Shown piece by piece: positions 1 to 5,107 of a DNA stretch of 5,107 bases. This stretch comes from Spirochaetales bacterium (GTDB lineage Bacteria; Spirochaetota; Spirochaetia; DTKZ01), in NCBI GenBank assembly GCA_031274005.1, contig JAISQU010000284.1:1-5107 (forward strand). The letters run 5' to 3'. A program made the translations under genes and the position numbers. Every line of letters begins with the position of its first letter. Positions within the stretch are counted from its first letter, which is position 1. Under the pieces are notes generated by a model, which saw nothing but the letters and a program-made list of their open reading frames with translations, was not told where the DNA came from and did no database searches.

Positions 1-79
1 GCGGCGTAAAACGCCGCAAACCGGGCTTTTCGCTCCAATCTTTTGGCTGCGCCAAAAGGATTTCCGCTTCAATCCCTTG
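1..79 (-). ncRNA. Candidate structured RNA, left copy (Flavo-1-like)
   Basis: If transcribed from the minus strand, this part would fold into an internal stem, GCCAAAAG (51-58) with CTTTTGGC (40-47) around a 3-base loop, extended by AAT/ATT past one bulged base. GGG (74-76) and CCC (23-25 on the given strand) could close it, and a 7-bp tail hairpin lies at 1-17. The shape and sequence resemble, from memory, the Flavo-1 RNA motif reported in Flavobacteria and some Spirochaetes. Neither transcription nor the family match is shown here. Confidence 0.4.
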
Positions 80-119
80 CGCGCCCGGGGGGAGGCAAGA
101 TATTAAACAGGCTCTTAGA
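1..119 (-). repeat. Left copy of the dispersed structured repeat, inverted relative to the right end
   Basis: Read on the minus strand, this segment matches 4990-5107 almost base for base. The differences I find are in the C-rich stretch (CCTCCCCCC here, CCCCTCCCCC there, one base longer) and one substitution in the internal loop (CGCAGCC versus CGTAGCC). The order on the minus strand is a CTAAGAGCCTGTTTAATATC box, the C-rich linker, the core (79 down to 20) and a perfect terminal hairpin with arms 11-17 and 1-7 and a 3-base loop. Unlike the right copy, the 5' box has lost its hairpin partner (TTAGAC instead of TTAGAGCC). It ends about 22 bases before the dctM start codon. The unit may continue beyond base 1. 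Confidence 0.9.
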
Positions 120-141
120 CTAAAAACATCAGGGTATTAAC

Positions 142-1434
142 ATGAAGACCAGCGCCGTTTTGACAAACAGCTTTTTGATAACCGTTCTGAGCGGGGTTCC
201 CATCGCCTTTCTGCTGGGCATTGTATCCCTGTCCTATCTTGTTCTTGTCGCAGGCATGCCCGCCGCCGGCATAGGCGCATATATTTTTTACGGCCTGAAT
301 AACTCCGCGTACGCCGCCCTGCCGTTTTTTATTTTGACGGGAATCCTGATGACAAAAACACGGATAACCGATGATTTTATCGCTTTCGCGGATATGCTGG
401 TAGGACGCCTTCCCGGCAGCCTTGCCCAGATAAATATTGTTGTAAGTATTTTGTTTGCCGGCATTTCCGGCGCGGCTGTGGCCGACACGGCGGCGATGGG
501 TTCAATCCTTATTCCCATGATGAAAAAGCAGGGTTACACAGCCGAGTACAGCGCCGCCATAACAACGGCTTCTTCCGTCATTGGACCCATCATTCCGCCC
601 AGCGCCATTATGGTTGTCTATGGTTCGGTAACCGGAATTCCCATAGAAACGCTTTTTATGGCGGGCATCATTCCCGGTCTTCTTATTGGAGCGGGACTTA
701 TGCTTATGGCGATGTTTTTCGCGGTCAGGGACAAACACCCGCGGCGTACCGAAGCCTTTGTCCGCGAACGGGCTCACCATGTCATAAAAAGGGCGGGAAT
801 AGGTTTGACCCTGACGGCGATAATCCTCGCGGGGCTTTTAAGTCATATATTTACTCCCGCGGAGGCCGCCGTCATGGCCTGCATCTATGTCATCTGGATG
901 GGCGTTCTTGTCCTGAAAACCCTTACTATCAAAGATATTGGCGAGAGCATCATCGAATCGGCTGTAACGACAAGCGCCATCCTGCTTGTTGTCTCTTCGG
1001 CGAATCTTTTCGGCGTTGTTTTAACCAGCGAGGGTATTCCGGAAAAAATCGTGGAATTTATTTCGCGGGCCGCGGACAACCGCTATACTTTCCTTCTGTT
1101 TGTAAATGTGTTTCTTGTTTTTTTGGGCATGGTTATGGAACCCAGCGCGATTATCGTTATTCTTGCTCCTGTTCTTCTTCCCATGGCCTTGAGGTTCGGT
1201 ATCCATCCCATTCATTTCTCGCTGGTCGTGCTTGTCAACGCGAACATCGGCCTTGTCACGCCCCCCCTGGGAATGTGCCTTTTTACCGCGGCGCCCATCG
1301 CTCGGGTAAAATACGAACGCATCGCGCTGAACGCCATACCCTTTATGGCAATGGAGATAGCCGTTCTGATGTTTATGACATATTTCCCCGAGCTGATCCT
1401 TTTGATCCCCCGCGGAGCGGGTTTGATTACATAA
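142..1434 (+). CDS. dctM: TRAP transporter large permease subunit, DctM family
   Basis: This is the large, multi-spanning inner-membrane subunit of a tripartite ATP-independent periplasmic (TRAP) transporter, which uses an ion gradient to import acids delivered by a DctP-type binding protein. The 430 residues are the usual full length and almost entirely hydrophobic. Family landmarks run in order: GVPIAF (18-23), [11 protein letters not shown] (60-70), [11 protein letters not shown] (89-99), [15 protein letters not shown] (107-121), [12 protein letters not shown] (143-154) and [10 protein letters not shown] near 368-377. ATG 142 is the first ATG after an in-frame TAA at 121-123. AGGG at 131-134 is a weak ribosome site. 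No DctQ domain is fused, and no dctP or dctQ lies in the window. They may be beyond the left edge, but the repeat at 1-119 stands between. The substrate cannot be read from the sequence. It is likely cotranscribed with the aldolase gene 23 bases downstream. Confidence 0.93.
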   Translation: MKTSAVLTNSFLITVLSGVPIAFLLGIVSLSYLVLVAGMPAAGIGAYIFYGLNNSAYAALPFFILTGILMTKTRITDDFIAFADMLVGRLPGSLAQINIVVSILFAGISGAAVADTAAMGSILIPMMKKQGYTAEYSAAITTASSVIGPIIPPSAIMVVYGSVTGIPIETLFMAGIIPGLLIGAGLMLMAMFFAVRDKHPRRTEAFVRERAHHVIKRAGIGLTLTAIILAGLLSHIFTPAEAAVMACIYVIWMGVLVLKTLTIKDIGESIIESAVTTSAILLVVSSANLFGVVLTSEGIPEKIVEFISRAADNRYTFLLFVNVFLVFLGMVMEPSAIIVILAPVLLPMALRFGIHPIHFSLVVLVNANIGLVTPPLGMCLFTAAPIARVKYERIALNAIPFMAMEIAVLMFMTYFPELILLIPRGAGLIT

Positions 1435-1443
1435 ACGCCGGAG

Positions 1444-1450
1444 TAAGGAG
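1444..1450 (+). promoter_or_regulatory. Ribosome binding site fixing the threonine aldolase start
   Basis: TAAGGAG lies 7 bases before ATG 1458. It decides the start: the same frame is open back into the end of dctM (from 1275), but only ATG 1458 has this site, and only this start gives the family N-terminus (RDFRSDTVT). Confidence 0.85.
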
Positions 1451-1457
1451 TAATTCT

Positions 1458-2477
1458 ATGAAATACAGGGACTTTCGCAGTGATACTGTCACGCAGCCGA
1501 CCGCGGAAATGCGAAAGGTCATGGCTGAAGCCGAGGTGGGCGACGATGTGTATAAGGATGACCCTTCGGTAAACGCCTTGCAGGACTACGGCGCGGCCCT
1601 TCTGGGAAAGGAGGCGGCTCTTTTCGCCTCAAGCGGAACCCAGTCGAACCTGCTCGCCCTTCTGACGCATCTGGGCCGGGGCGATGAGTACATTGTCGGG
1701 CAGGACGCCCATACCTATAAACTTGAGGGAGGGGGCGCCGCCGTATTCGGTTCCATTCAGCCCCAGCCCATAGAGATGGAAGCGGACGGCAGCCTTGACC
1801 TTGACAAGGTGCTGGCGCGGATAAAGCCCGCCGGCAACATTCATTACGCGCAGACCAAACTTTTGTGTCTTGAGAATACGCAGGACGGGAAAGTCCTTTC
1901 TCTTGAGTACCAGGCCAAGGCTGCGGCCTTTGTGAGCCGGCGCGGCCTGCGCCTGCATCTGGACGGCGCGCGTGTTTTCAACGCCGCGGTAAAACTGGGG
2001 GTTGATGTAAAGGAAATTGCACAACACTACGATACGGTTTCCGTGTGCCTGTCAAAGGGTTTGGGCGCGCCCATAGGTTCTCTTTTGTGCGGCCCTGCGG
2101 AGTTTATTGGCCGCGCCATCAGGTGGCGCAAGGTTCTGGGCGGGGGCATGAGGCAGGCGGGCATTGTCGCTTCCGGCGGACTGTACGCTTTGAAAAATCA
2201 CATCCCGCGCCTTGCCGAAGACCACGCGAACGCGGCCTTTCTGACGGAAGGTTTCAGGGAAATTCCCGAAGTCCAAACGCTGCCCGGCTCCGGCGAAACA
2301 AACATGGTCTTTATCAGCCTGCTCAAAAAAACTCCCGCGGAGCTTGCCGCTTTTCTGAAAAACAGGGGCGTCCTCGTTCTGGACAGGAATCCCGTGCGCA
2401 TTGTTGTTCATTTAAACCTGGGCCGCGCCGATATGCGGGCACTGCTTGACGGCGTAAAAGAATTCTTCGCGGGGTAA
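1458..2477 (+). CDS. ltaE: Low-specificity L-threonine aldolase (PLP-dependent)
   Basis: The enzyme cleaves L-threonine, or allo-threonine, to glycine and acetaldehyde using pyridoxal phosphate in the cytoplasm. The 339 residues fit the family; E. coli LtaE has 333. Visible landmarks are RSDTVTQPT (7-15), GDDVYKDDP (28-36), SSGTQSN (58-64, cofactor phosphate region), DAH with His85 (stacks on the cofactor ring), GSIQPQPI (98-105), LENTQDGKV (138-146), HLDGAR with Asp169 (binds the pyridine nitrogen), [10 protein letters not shown] with Lys200 (Schiff-base lysine) and [12 protein letters not shown] (222-233). All key residues are present. Long blocks match my memory of E. coli LtaE, so confidence is high. 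It sits 23 bases after dctM with a strong ribosome site, suggesting one operon and possibly a role in amino-acid catabolism or glycine supply. Serine hydroxymethyltransferase or tryptophanase-like lyases are poorer fits. Confidence 0.96.
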   Translation: MKYRDFRSDTVTQPTAEMRKVMAEAEVGDDVYKDDPSVNALQDYGAALLGKEAALFASSGTQSNLLALLTHLGRGDEYIVGQDAHTYKLEGGGAAVFGSIQPQPIEMEADGSLDLDKVLARIKPAGNIHYAQTKLLCLENTQDGKVLSLEYQAKAAAFVSRRGLRLHLDGARVFNAAVKLGVDVKEIAQHYDTVSVCLSKGLGAPIGSLLCGPAEFIGRAIRWRKVLGGGMRQAGIVASGGLYALKNHIPRLAEDHANAAFLTEGFREIPEVQTLPGSGETNMVFISLLKKTPAELAAFLKNRGVLVLDRNPVRIVVHLNLGRADMRALLDGVKEFFAG

Positions 2478-2506
2478 GTCCGGGCGCCTTGACTAAACAC
2501 ACAGAT

Positions 2507-2633
2507 GAGCCTGTTCCGAAATTAAACCATTTTTTGAAACCCGCGGGGCGCAAGGGATAGAAGCCGAAATCCTTTTGGTCTGCCAAAAGATTGGAGCGGA
2601 TAGCCCGGTTTTTTGCGGCGAAGCCGCAAAAAA
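2507..2633 (+). repeat. Middle, diverged copy of the dispersed structured repeat
   Basis: The unit starts with GAGCCTGTT (2507-2515), as the other two copies do. A different 35-base linker follows, ending in an 8-bp palindrome CCCGCGGG (2540-2547). Then comes the conserved core (2551-2609), with a few substitutions relative to the terminal copies, and the tail hairpin (2609-2633). Orientation matches the right-end copy. It begins 30 bases after the ltaE stop codon and fills much of the 275-base gap before ackA. Confidence 0.85.
2551..2633 (+). ncRNA. Candidate structured RNA, middle copy (Flavo-1-like)
   Basis: The internal stem is CTTTTGG (2572-2578) with CCAAAAG (2583-2589) around a 4-base loop. 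GGG (2554-2556) can pair with CCC (2604-2606). The tail is a perfect 11-bp hairpin, TTTTTTGCGGC (2609-2619) with GCCGCAAAAAA (2623-2633) and loop GAA. The tail sequence differs from the terminal copies but still pairs perfectly, which supports a selected structure. The T run is at the 5' foot and the A run at the 3' foot, so this is not a classical intrinsic terminator, though it may still end transcription after ltaE. Confidence 0.45.
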
Positions 2634-2694
2634 TGCGCTTATTATATATCGAGAAAAAGTAAACGCCGATGCCCGAAAAAATGCCTGCGAGGAG

Positions 2695-2724
2695 TTGTAA
2701 GAATCCCCCCTTCCTGTATATTAT
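2695..2724 (+). promoter_or_regulatory. Probable sigma-70-type promoter of ackA
   Basis: TTGTAA (2695-2700, 4 of 6 to consensus) and TATTAT (2719-2724, 5 of 6) are 18 bases apart. Transcription would start near 2731, giving a leader of about 20 bases that holds little more than the ribosome site. The AT-rich block stands out sharply from its GC-rich surroundings. This is inferred from sequence match alone. Confidence 0.5.
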
Positions 2725-2734
2725 TAGAATAATA
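2719..2734 (+). promoter_or_regulatory. Palindrome over the ackA -10 region, possible operator
   Basis: TATTATTAGAATAATA is a perfect 7+7 inverted repeat with a 2-base centre. It covers the proposed -10 box and start site of ackA. A dimeric regulator could bind here and block initiation, but an AT-only palindrome can also arise by chance. Confidence 0.3.
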
Positions 2735-2740
2735 ATTAAT

Positions 2741-2747
2741 GAAGGAG
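2741..2747 (+). promoter_or_regulatory. Ribosome binding site of ackA
   Basis: GAAGGAG is a strong site 5 bases before ATG 2753. It settles the start in favour of 2753 over an in-frame ATG at 2669, which has no such site and would add an implausible 28-residue extension to a family with a conserved short N-terminus. Confidence 0.85.
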
Positions 2748-2752
2748 TTTAT

Positions 2753-3952
2753 ATGGCAAAAATTCTGGTTATCAATTGCGGGAGCTCTTCCCTGAAATAT
2801 GAAGTCTACGAGATGCCCGAAAAGAAAAGCCTGGGCAAGGGCCTGGTCGAACGCATAGGCGACGCCATGGGAAAGATCGCTCAGGAATCTCCAAAGGGTG
2901 AGTATACCGAAGAAACCCCCATCCCCGACCACCGCAAAGCCATGGAGCTTGTGCGCAAGGCCCTGACCGATGGCAAGGCGGGCATCCTCGGTTCCATGGA
3001 CGAAATCGCCGCGGCCGGTCACCGCGTTGTCCACGGCGGGGAATATTACGCGGAGTCGGTTATCATTGACGAGAAGGTTCTTGAAACTGTCGACAGGGTA
3101 TCCGAACTCGCGCCTCTTCACAACCCGCCCAACCTTACGGGTATAAAAGAAACCATTAACCTTCTGGGCAAAAAACCCCAGGTGGCGGTTTTCGACACGG
3201 CCTTTCATCAAACCCTGCCGCCCGCGGCCTACCTCTACGGCATTCCCCGCGAACTGTACGAGAAGTACCGTATCCGCCGCTACGGTTTTCACGGCACAAG
3301 CCACCGTTATGTCGCTTCTCAGGCCCTCACTATGCTCAAGCGCTCCGCCGAAAATACCAGCATTATCTCCTGCCACCTCGGAAACGGCGCTTCCATTACC
3401 GCCGTCAAAAACGGCAAATCGGTCGATACCTCCATGGGTTTTACCCCGCTCGAGGGCCTTGTTATGGGAACACGTTCAGGCGACATAGACCCCGCGGTTC
3501 TCCTTTTTCTTCTGAAACGCGGTTACACCGAAGCCGGCCTGGACACGCTTCTCAATAAAAAAAGCGGCATGCTCGGGCTTTCCGGCGTTTCCAACGATAT
3601 GCGCGATATTGAAAAAGCCGCGAAAGAAGGCGACAAAAACGCTCAGGAAGCCCTTGATGTTTACGCCTGCCGCATCCGCAAATATATAGGCGCTTACGCC
3701 GCGAATCTTCCCAAAACCGACGCCATAGTGTTCACCGGCGGCATAGGCCAGAACAGCGTCTCCACCCGCGCCCAGATCTGCGGGGGCCTTGAAGGCATAG
3801 GCGTTTTTCTTGACCCAAAAAAGAACGAAGAAGTCGGCCGCAAAGCCGGAATCATTTCCGCCGATTATTCGCCGGTAACGATTGCCGTCATCATCACCAA
3901 CGAAGAGCTGCAAATCGCTATCGATACCTACGATCTTGCTTTCGGAAAGTAA
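2753..3952 (+). CDS. ackA: Acetate kinase
   Basis: This cytoplasmic enzyme interconverts acetyl phosphate plus ADP with acetate plus ATP, the ATP-yielding last step of acetate fermentation. Its usual partner, phosphotransacetylase, is not in the window. The 399 residues are full length. The residues known as catalytic or binding in the Methanosarcina thermophila enzyme fall at the same numbers here: Asn8 in INCGSSS (N7 there, offset one), Arg91 in HRVVHGGE, His123 in LHNPPN, Asp148 in FDTAFHQT, His180 in GFHGTSHRYV, Arg241 in GTRSGDIDP and Glu384 in TNEE. CHLGNGASI (207-215) is the second family signature. One oddity is the nucleotide-site motif, which reads GGIGQN (329-334) where most acetate kinases have GIGEN. 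Butyrate or propionate kinase is less likely given the close match to acetate kinase motifs. It appears to have its own promoter. Confidence 0.97.
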   Translation: MAKILVINCGSSSLKYEVYEMPEKKSLGKGLVERIGDAMGKIAQESPKGEYTEETPIPDHRKAMELVRKALTDGKAGILGSMDEIAAAGHRVVHGGEYYAESVIIDEKVLETVDRVSELAPLHNPPNLTGIKETINLLGKKPQVAVFDTAFHQTLPPAAYLYGIPRELYEKYRIRRYGFHGTSHRYVASQALTMLKRSAENTSIISCHLGNGASITAVKNGKSVDTSMGFTPLEGLVMGTRSGDIDPAVLLFLLKRGYTEAGLDTLLNKKSGMLGLSGVSNDMRDIEKAAKEGDKNAQEALDVYACRIRKYIGAYAANLPKTDAIVFTGGIGQNSVSTRAQICGGLEGIGVFLDPKKNEEVGRKAGIISADYSPVTIAVIITNEELQIAIDTYDLAFGK

Positions 3953-3966
3953 AAACGTATAGGGCA

Positions 3967-3998
3967 TCCGGGGAAGCGCGTTCCGCGTTTTCCCCGGA
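3967..3998 (+). other. Strong GC-rich hairpin after ackA, no T tract
   Basis: TCCGGGGAA (3967-3975) pairs perfectly with TTCCCCGGA (3990-3998). Inside it CGCG (3977-3980) pairs with CGCG (3984-3987) over a 3-base loop, with a small bulge between the two parts. It starts 14 bases after the ackA stop. It is followed by AAACAAAC rather than T residues, so it is not a typical intrinsic terminator on this strand. A 3'-end stabilising hairpin or attenuating structure before the AEC gene is possible. Confidence 0.5.
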
Positions 3999-4052
3999 AA
4001 CAAACCCCCATGGCGTCTTGCGGGAAAAAGCGAATGGGTATAGCATCGGTAC

Positions 4053-4057
4053 AGGAG
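4053..4057 (+). promoter_or_regulatory. Possible, poorly spaced ribosome site of the AEC gene
   Basis: AGGAG is the best purine-rich match upstream of the GTG at 4071, but the 13-base gap is longer than usual. An ATG at 4058 directly abuts it in another frame that does not encode the AEC protein. Translation of the permease may therefore be weak, or may use the GGAAG next to the start. Confidence 0.3.
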
Positions 4058-4070
4058 ATGAAAGCCGGAA

Positions 4071-4982
4071 GTGCTCAGTCAGCTTGCCGAACAGCAGCTT
4101 GTTTTGCTGCTGTTGACCATGGGAGGATTTATCCTGTTCAAGGCGGGATTTATCCCGAAAGCGGGTATAGGCAGCATTATCAATATTACGCTCTATCTGT
4201 TTATGCCCTGCAATATTTTGTATTCTTTTCTCGTGACCTTTGATTCTGACAGAATTATGAGCTTTCTTTCGGTGTTTCTTGTCGCCGTGTTTATTCAGGT
4301 TGTAAGCCTTGTGATCAGTAAGTATTTTTACAACAGGGCCGCGCCGGAGAAGCAGGCCGTGCTCCGGTTCGCGACGGTTAACTCCAATTCAATTCTGCTG
4401 GGCGCGCCCATCGCCGAAAGTATATACGGCGGCCTGGGGATGTCCTACGCATCGATTTATACGATTCCCGCCCGTTTTGTTATGTGGAGCGCCGGGCTTG
4501 CCTACTTTACAAAACCTCCCGGCAAGGCGGCGCTTATAAAATCCTCGCTGACTCATCCCTGCATGATAGCCGTTGTTCTGGGGTTTATCTGCGTGCCCCT
4601 GCATATTAGCCTTCCTTCCGCCGTCATGACGGTACTCAGGGATTTCGGCGCGTGTACTACTCCGGTCTCCATGCTGATTATTGGGGTAACGCTTGCCGAG
4701 GTAAAATTCGGGGAGCTGGCGGAAAAGGCGGTTTTCTATCTTTCCTTTATCCGGCTGGGCCTGCTTCCCTTTATGGCCTACGCGGTGTGCCTTCTGTTTC
4801 GGCTTAACGCCGAGGTTACCGGCATATCCGTTCTTTTGACGGCTATGCCCGCGGGCGCTACGACAACCATCATGGCCGCGAAATATAATGGCAACGGCGC
4901 TTTTGCCTCAAAATGCGTTGTGCTCTCGACGCTGCTTTCTTTTGTCAGTACGGCGGCCTGGAGCCTCATCGTAAACGGCTGA
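4071..4982 (+). CDS. AEC (auxin efflux carrier) family transporter
   Basis: This is an inner-membrane permease of the AEC family, whose bacterial members include malonate and malate carriers of the MdcF/MleP type. The 303 residues are the usual length, with about ten hydrophobic segments. Family landmarks are the first helix and turn (residues 10-28), LYLFMPCNILYSF (41-53, the conserved membrane proline), NSNSILLGAPIAESIYG (about 104-120), LTHPCMIAVVLGF (the NP-like motif before a helix), TTPVSMLIIGVTLAE, TAMPAGATTTIMAAKY (257-272) and VVLSTLLSFVST (283-294). GTG 4071 is taken as start because an in-frame TGA lies at 4059-4061, no earlier start exists, and it yields a complete first helix. 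It is 118 bases after ackA and past a hairpin, so cotranscription is uncertain. Transport of a carboxylic acid is likely for the family. Which acid, and in which direction, cannot be told. Confidence 0.9.
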   Translation: MLSQLAEQQLVLLLLTMGGFILFKAGFIPKAGIGSIINITLYLFMPCNILYSFLVTFDSDRIMSFLSVFLVAVFIQVVSLVISKYFYNRAAPEKQAVLRFATVNSNSILLGAPIAESIYGGLGMSYASIYTIPARFVMWSAGLAYFTKPPGKAALIKSSLTHPCMIAVVLGFICVPLHISLPSAVMTVLRDFGACTTPVSMLIIGVTLAEVKFGELAEKAVFYLSFIRLGLLPFMAYAVCLLFRLNAEVTGISVLLTAMPAGATTTIMAAKYNGNGAFASKCVVLSTLLSFVSTAAWSLIVNG

Positions 4983-4983
4983 C

Positions 4984-5002
4984 ACAGGCTCTAAGAGCCT
5001 GT
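4984..5002 (+). terminator. Hairpin at the AEC stop codon, possible terminator
   Basis: ACAGGCTC (4984-4991) pairs perfectly with GAGCCTGT (4995-5002) around a TAA loop, starting two bases after the stop codon, and is followed by TTAATATC. The T run is short, so termination would be weak. Its 3' arm is also the 5' box of the repeat unit, so the gene end and the repeat start are fused. Confidence 0.45.
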
Positions 5003-5107
5003 TTAATATCTTGCCCCTCCCCCGGGCGCGCAAGGGATTGAAGCGGAAATCCTTTTGGCGTAGCCAAAAGATTGGAGCGAAAAGCCCGGTTTGCGGCGTT
5101 TTACGCC
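4990..5107 (+). repeat. Right copy of the dispersed structured repeat, cut by the window end
   Basis: This is the inverted counterpart of 3-119, almost identical over 118 bases. It consists of the box TCTAAGAGCCTGTTTAATATC, a C-rich linker, the core (5031-5090) and the start of a tail hairpin. GGCGT (5095-5099) pairs with ACGCC (5103-5107), and by the left copy the stem should gain two more base pairs just outside the window. It lies directly 3' of the AEC gene in the same orientation. Confidence 0.9.
5031..5107 (+). ncRNA. Candidate structured RNA, right copy (Flavo-1-like)
   Basis: The internal stem is CTTTTGGC (5052-5059) with GCCAAAAG (5063-5070) and loop GTA. It is extended by AAT/ATT beyond a bulged C at 5051. 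GGG (5034-5036) faces CCC (5085-5087), and a tail hairpin lies at the window edge. The one core difference from the left copy is in the stem-loop region (GTA versus GCA as read on this strand) and keeps the stem intact. Confidence 0.4.

Noticed and set aside
78..106. Promoter-like pair TTGCGC and TATTAA, 17 bases apart, before dctM
   Set aside because: Only 3 of 6 and 4 of 6 consensus matches, and it lies inside the repeat in a GC-rich context. Spacing alone does not make it credible.
1275..1457. In-frame upstream extension of the threonine aldolase frame inside dctM
   Set aside because: The extra residues are the end of dctM read in another frame. The strong ribosome site at 1444-1450 and the family N-terminus fix the start at 1458.
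2489..2494. TTGACT, a near-consensus -35 box after ltaE
   Set aside because: No acceptable -10 box occurs 15-19 bases downstream.
2551..2633. CRISPR array
   Set aside because: Only three repeat units, kilobases apart and in mixed orientation, with no regular spacers and no cas genes.
2642..3376. A 244-codon minus-strand open frame opposite ackA
   Set aside because: It lies across the start of an unmistakable acetate kinase gene, resembles no known family and has no ribosome site. It is a shadow of the codon bias of ackA. The same applies to the minus-strand frame at 3476-4003.
4010..4243. Small plus-strand frame starting before the AEC gene, including an ATG at 4058 next to AGGAG
   Set aside because: It overlaps the AEC gene in a different frame, its product resembles nothing I know, and the ATG directly touches the purine run, leaving no spacing.
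1..5107. Composite transposon or integron-like cassette bounded by inverted repeats
   Set aside because: There is no transposase, integrase or passenger-type gene, no visible target duplication, and a third copy of the same repeat sits inside. Dispersed repeats at contig ends explain it better.

Overview
The window reads as chromosomal DNA from a bacterium of roughly balanced base composition. It carries four complete plus-strand genes of central metabolism and transport, and three copies of a structured intergenic repeat. The gene content and the repeat core (CAAGGGAT - AAGC - GAAATCCTTTTGG - CCAAAAGATTGGAGCG - AGCCCGGT) suggest a spirochaete, for example an anaerobic fermentative treponeme. 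That assignment is inferred from memory of similar repeats in Spirochaetes and Bacteroidetes and was not checked by a search.

Layout. Bases 1-119 are a repeat unit in minus orientation. Bases 142-1434 encode the large membrane subunit of a TRAP transporter (DctM family). It is followed 23 bases later by a low-specificity L-threonine aldolase (1458-2477), so the two probably share a transcript. Bases 2478-2752 hold a second, diverged repeat copy in plus orientation and then a plausible promoter for acetate kinase (ackA, 2753-3952). A GC-rich hairpin without a T tract follows ackA. The last gene is a GTG-started AEC-family permease (4071-4982). Its stop codon runs directly into a hairpin and then into the third repeat copy (to 5107), which is a near-perfect inverted match of the first.

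How the genes fit together. The TRAP subunit would import an organic acid with DctP and DctQ partners, neither of which is in the window. Threonine aldolase splits threonine to glycine and acetaldehyde. Acetate kinase makes ATP from acetyl phosphate. AEC proteins move organic anions. All are compatible with amino-acid or organic-acid fermentation ending in acetate, but no single pathway is proven by this grouping.

The genes look ordinary. The repeat family is the part worth attention: three units share a 5' GAGCCTGTT box, a roughly 60-base core with an internal stem, and a 3' hairpin whose sequence changes while its pairing is kept. The window begins and ends inside such repeats, which most simply means a contig broken at a dispersed repeat rather than a mobile element with terminal repeats. 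I saw no undescribed protein system.
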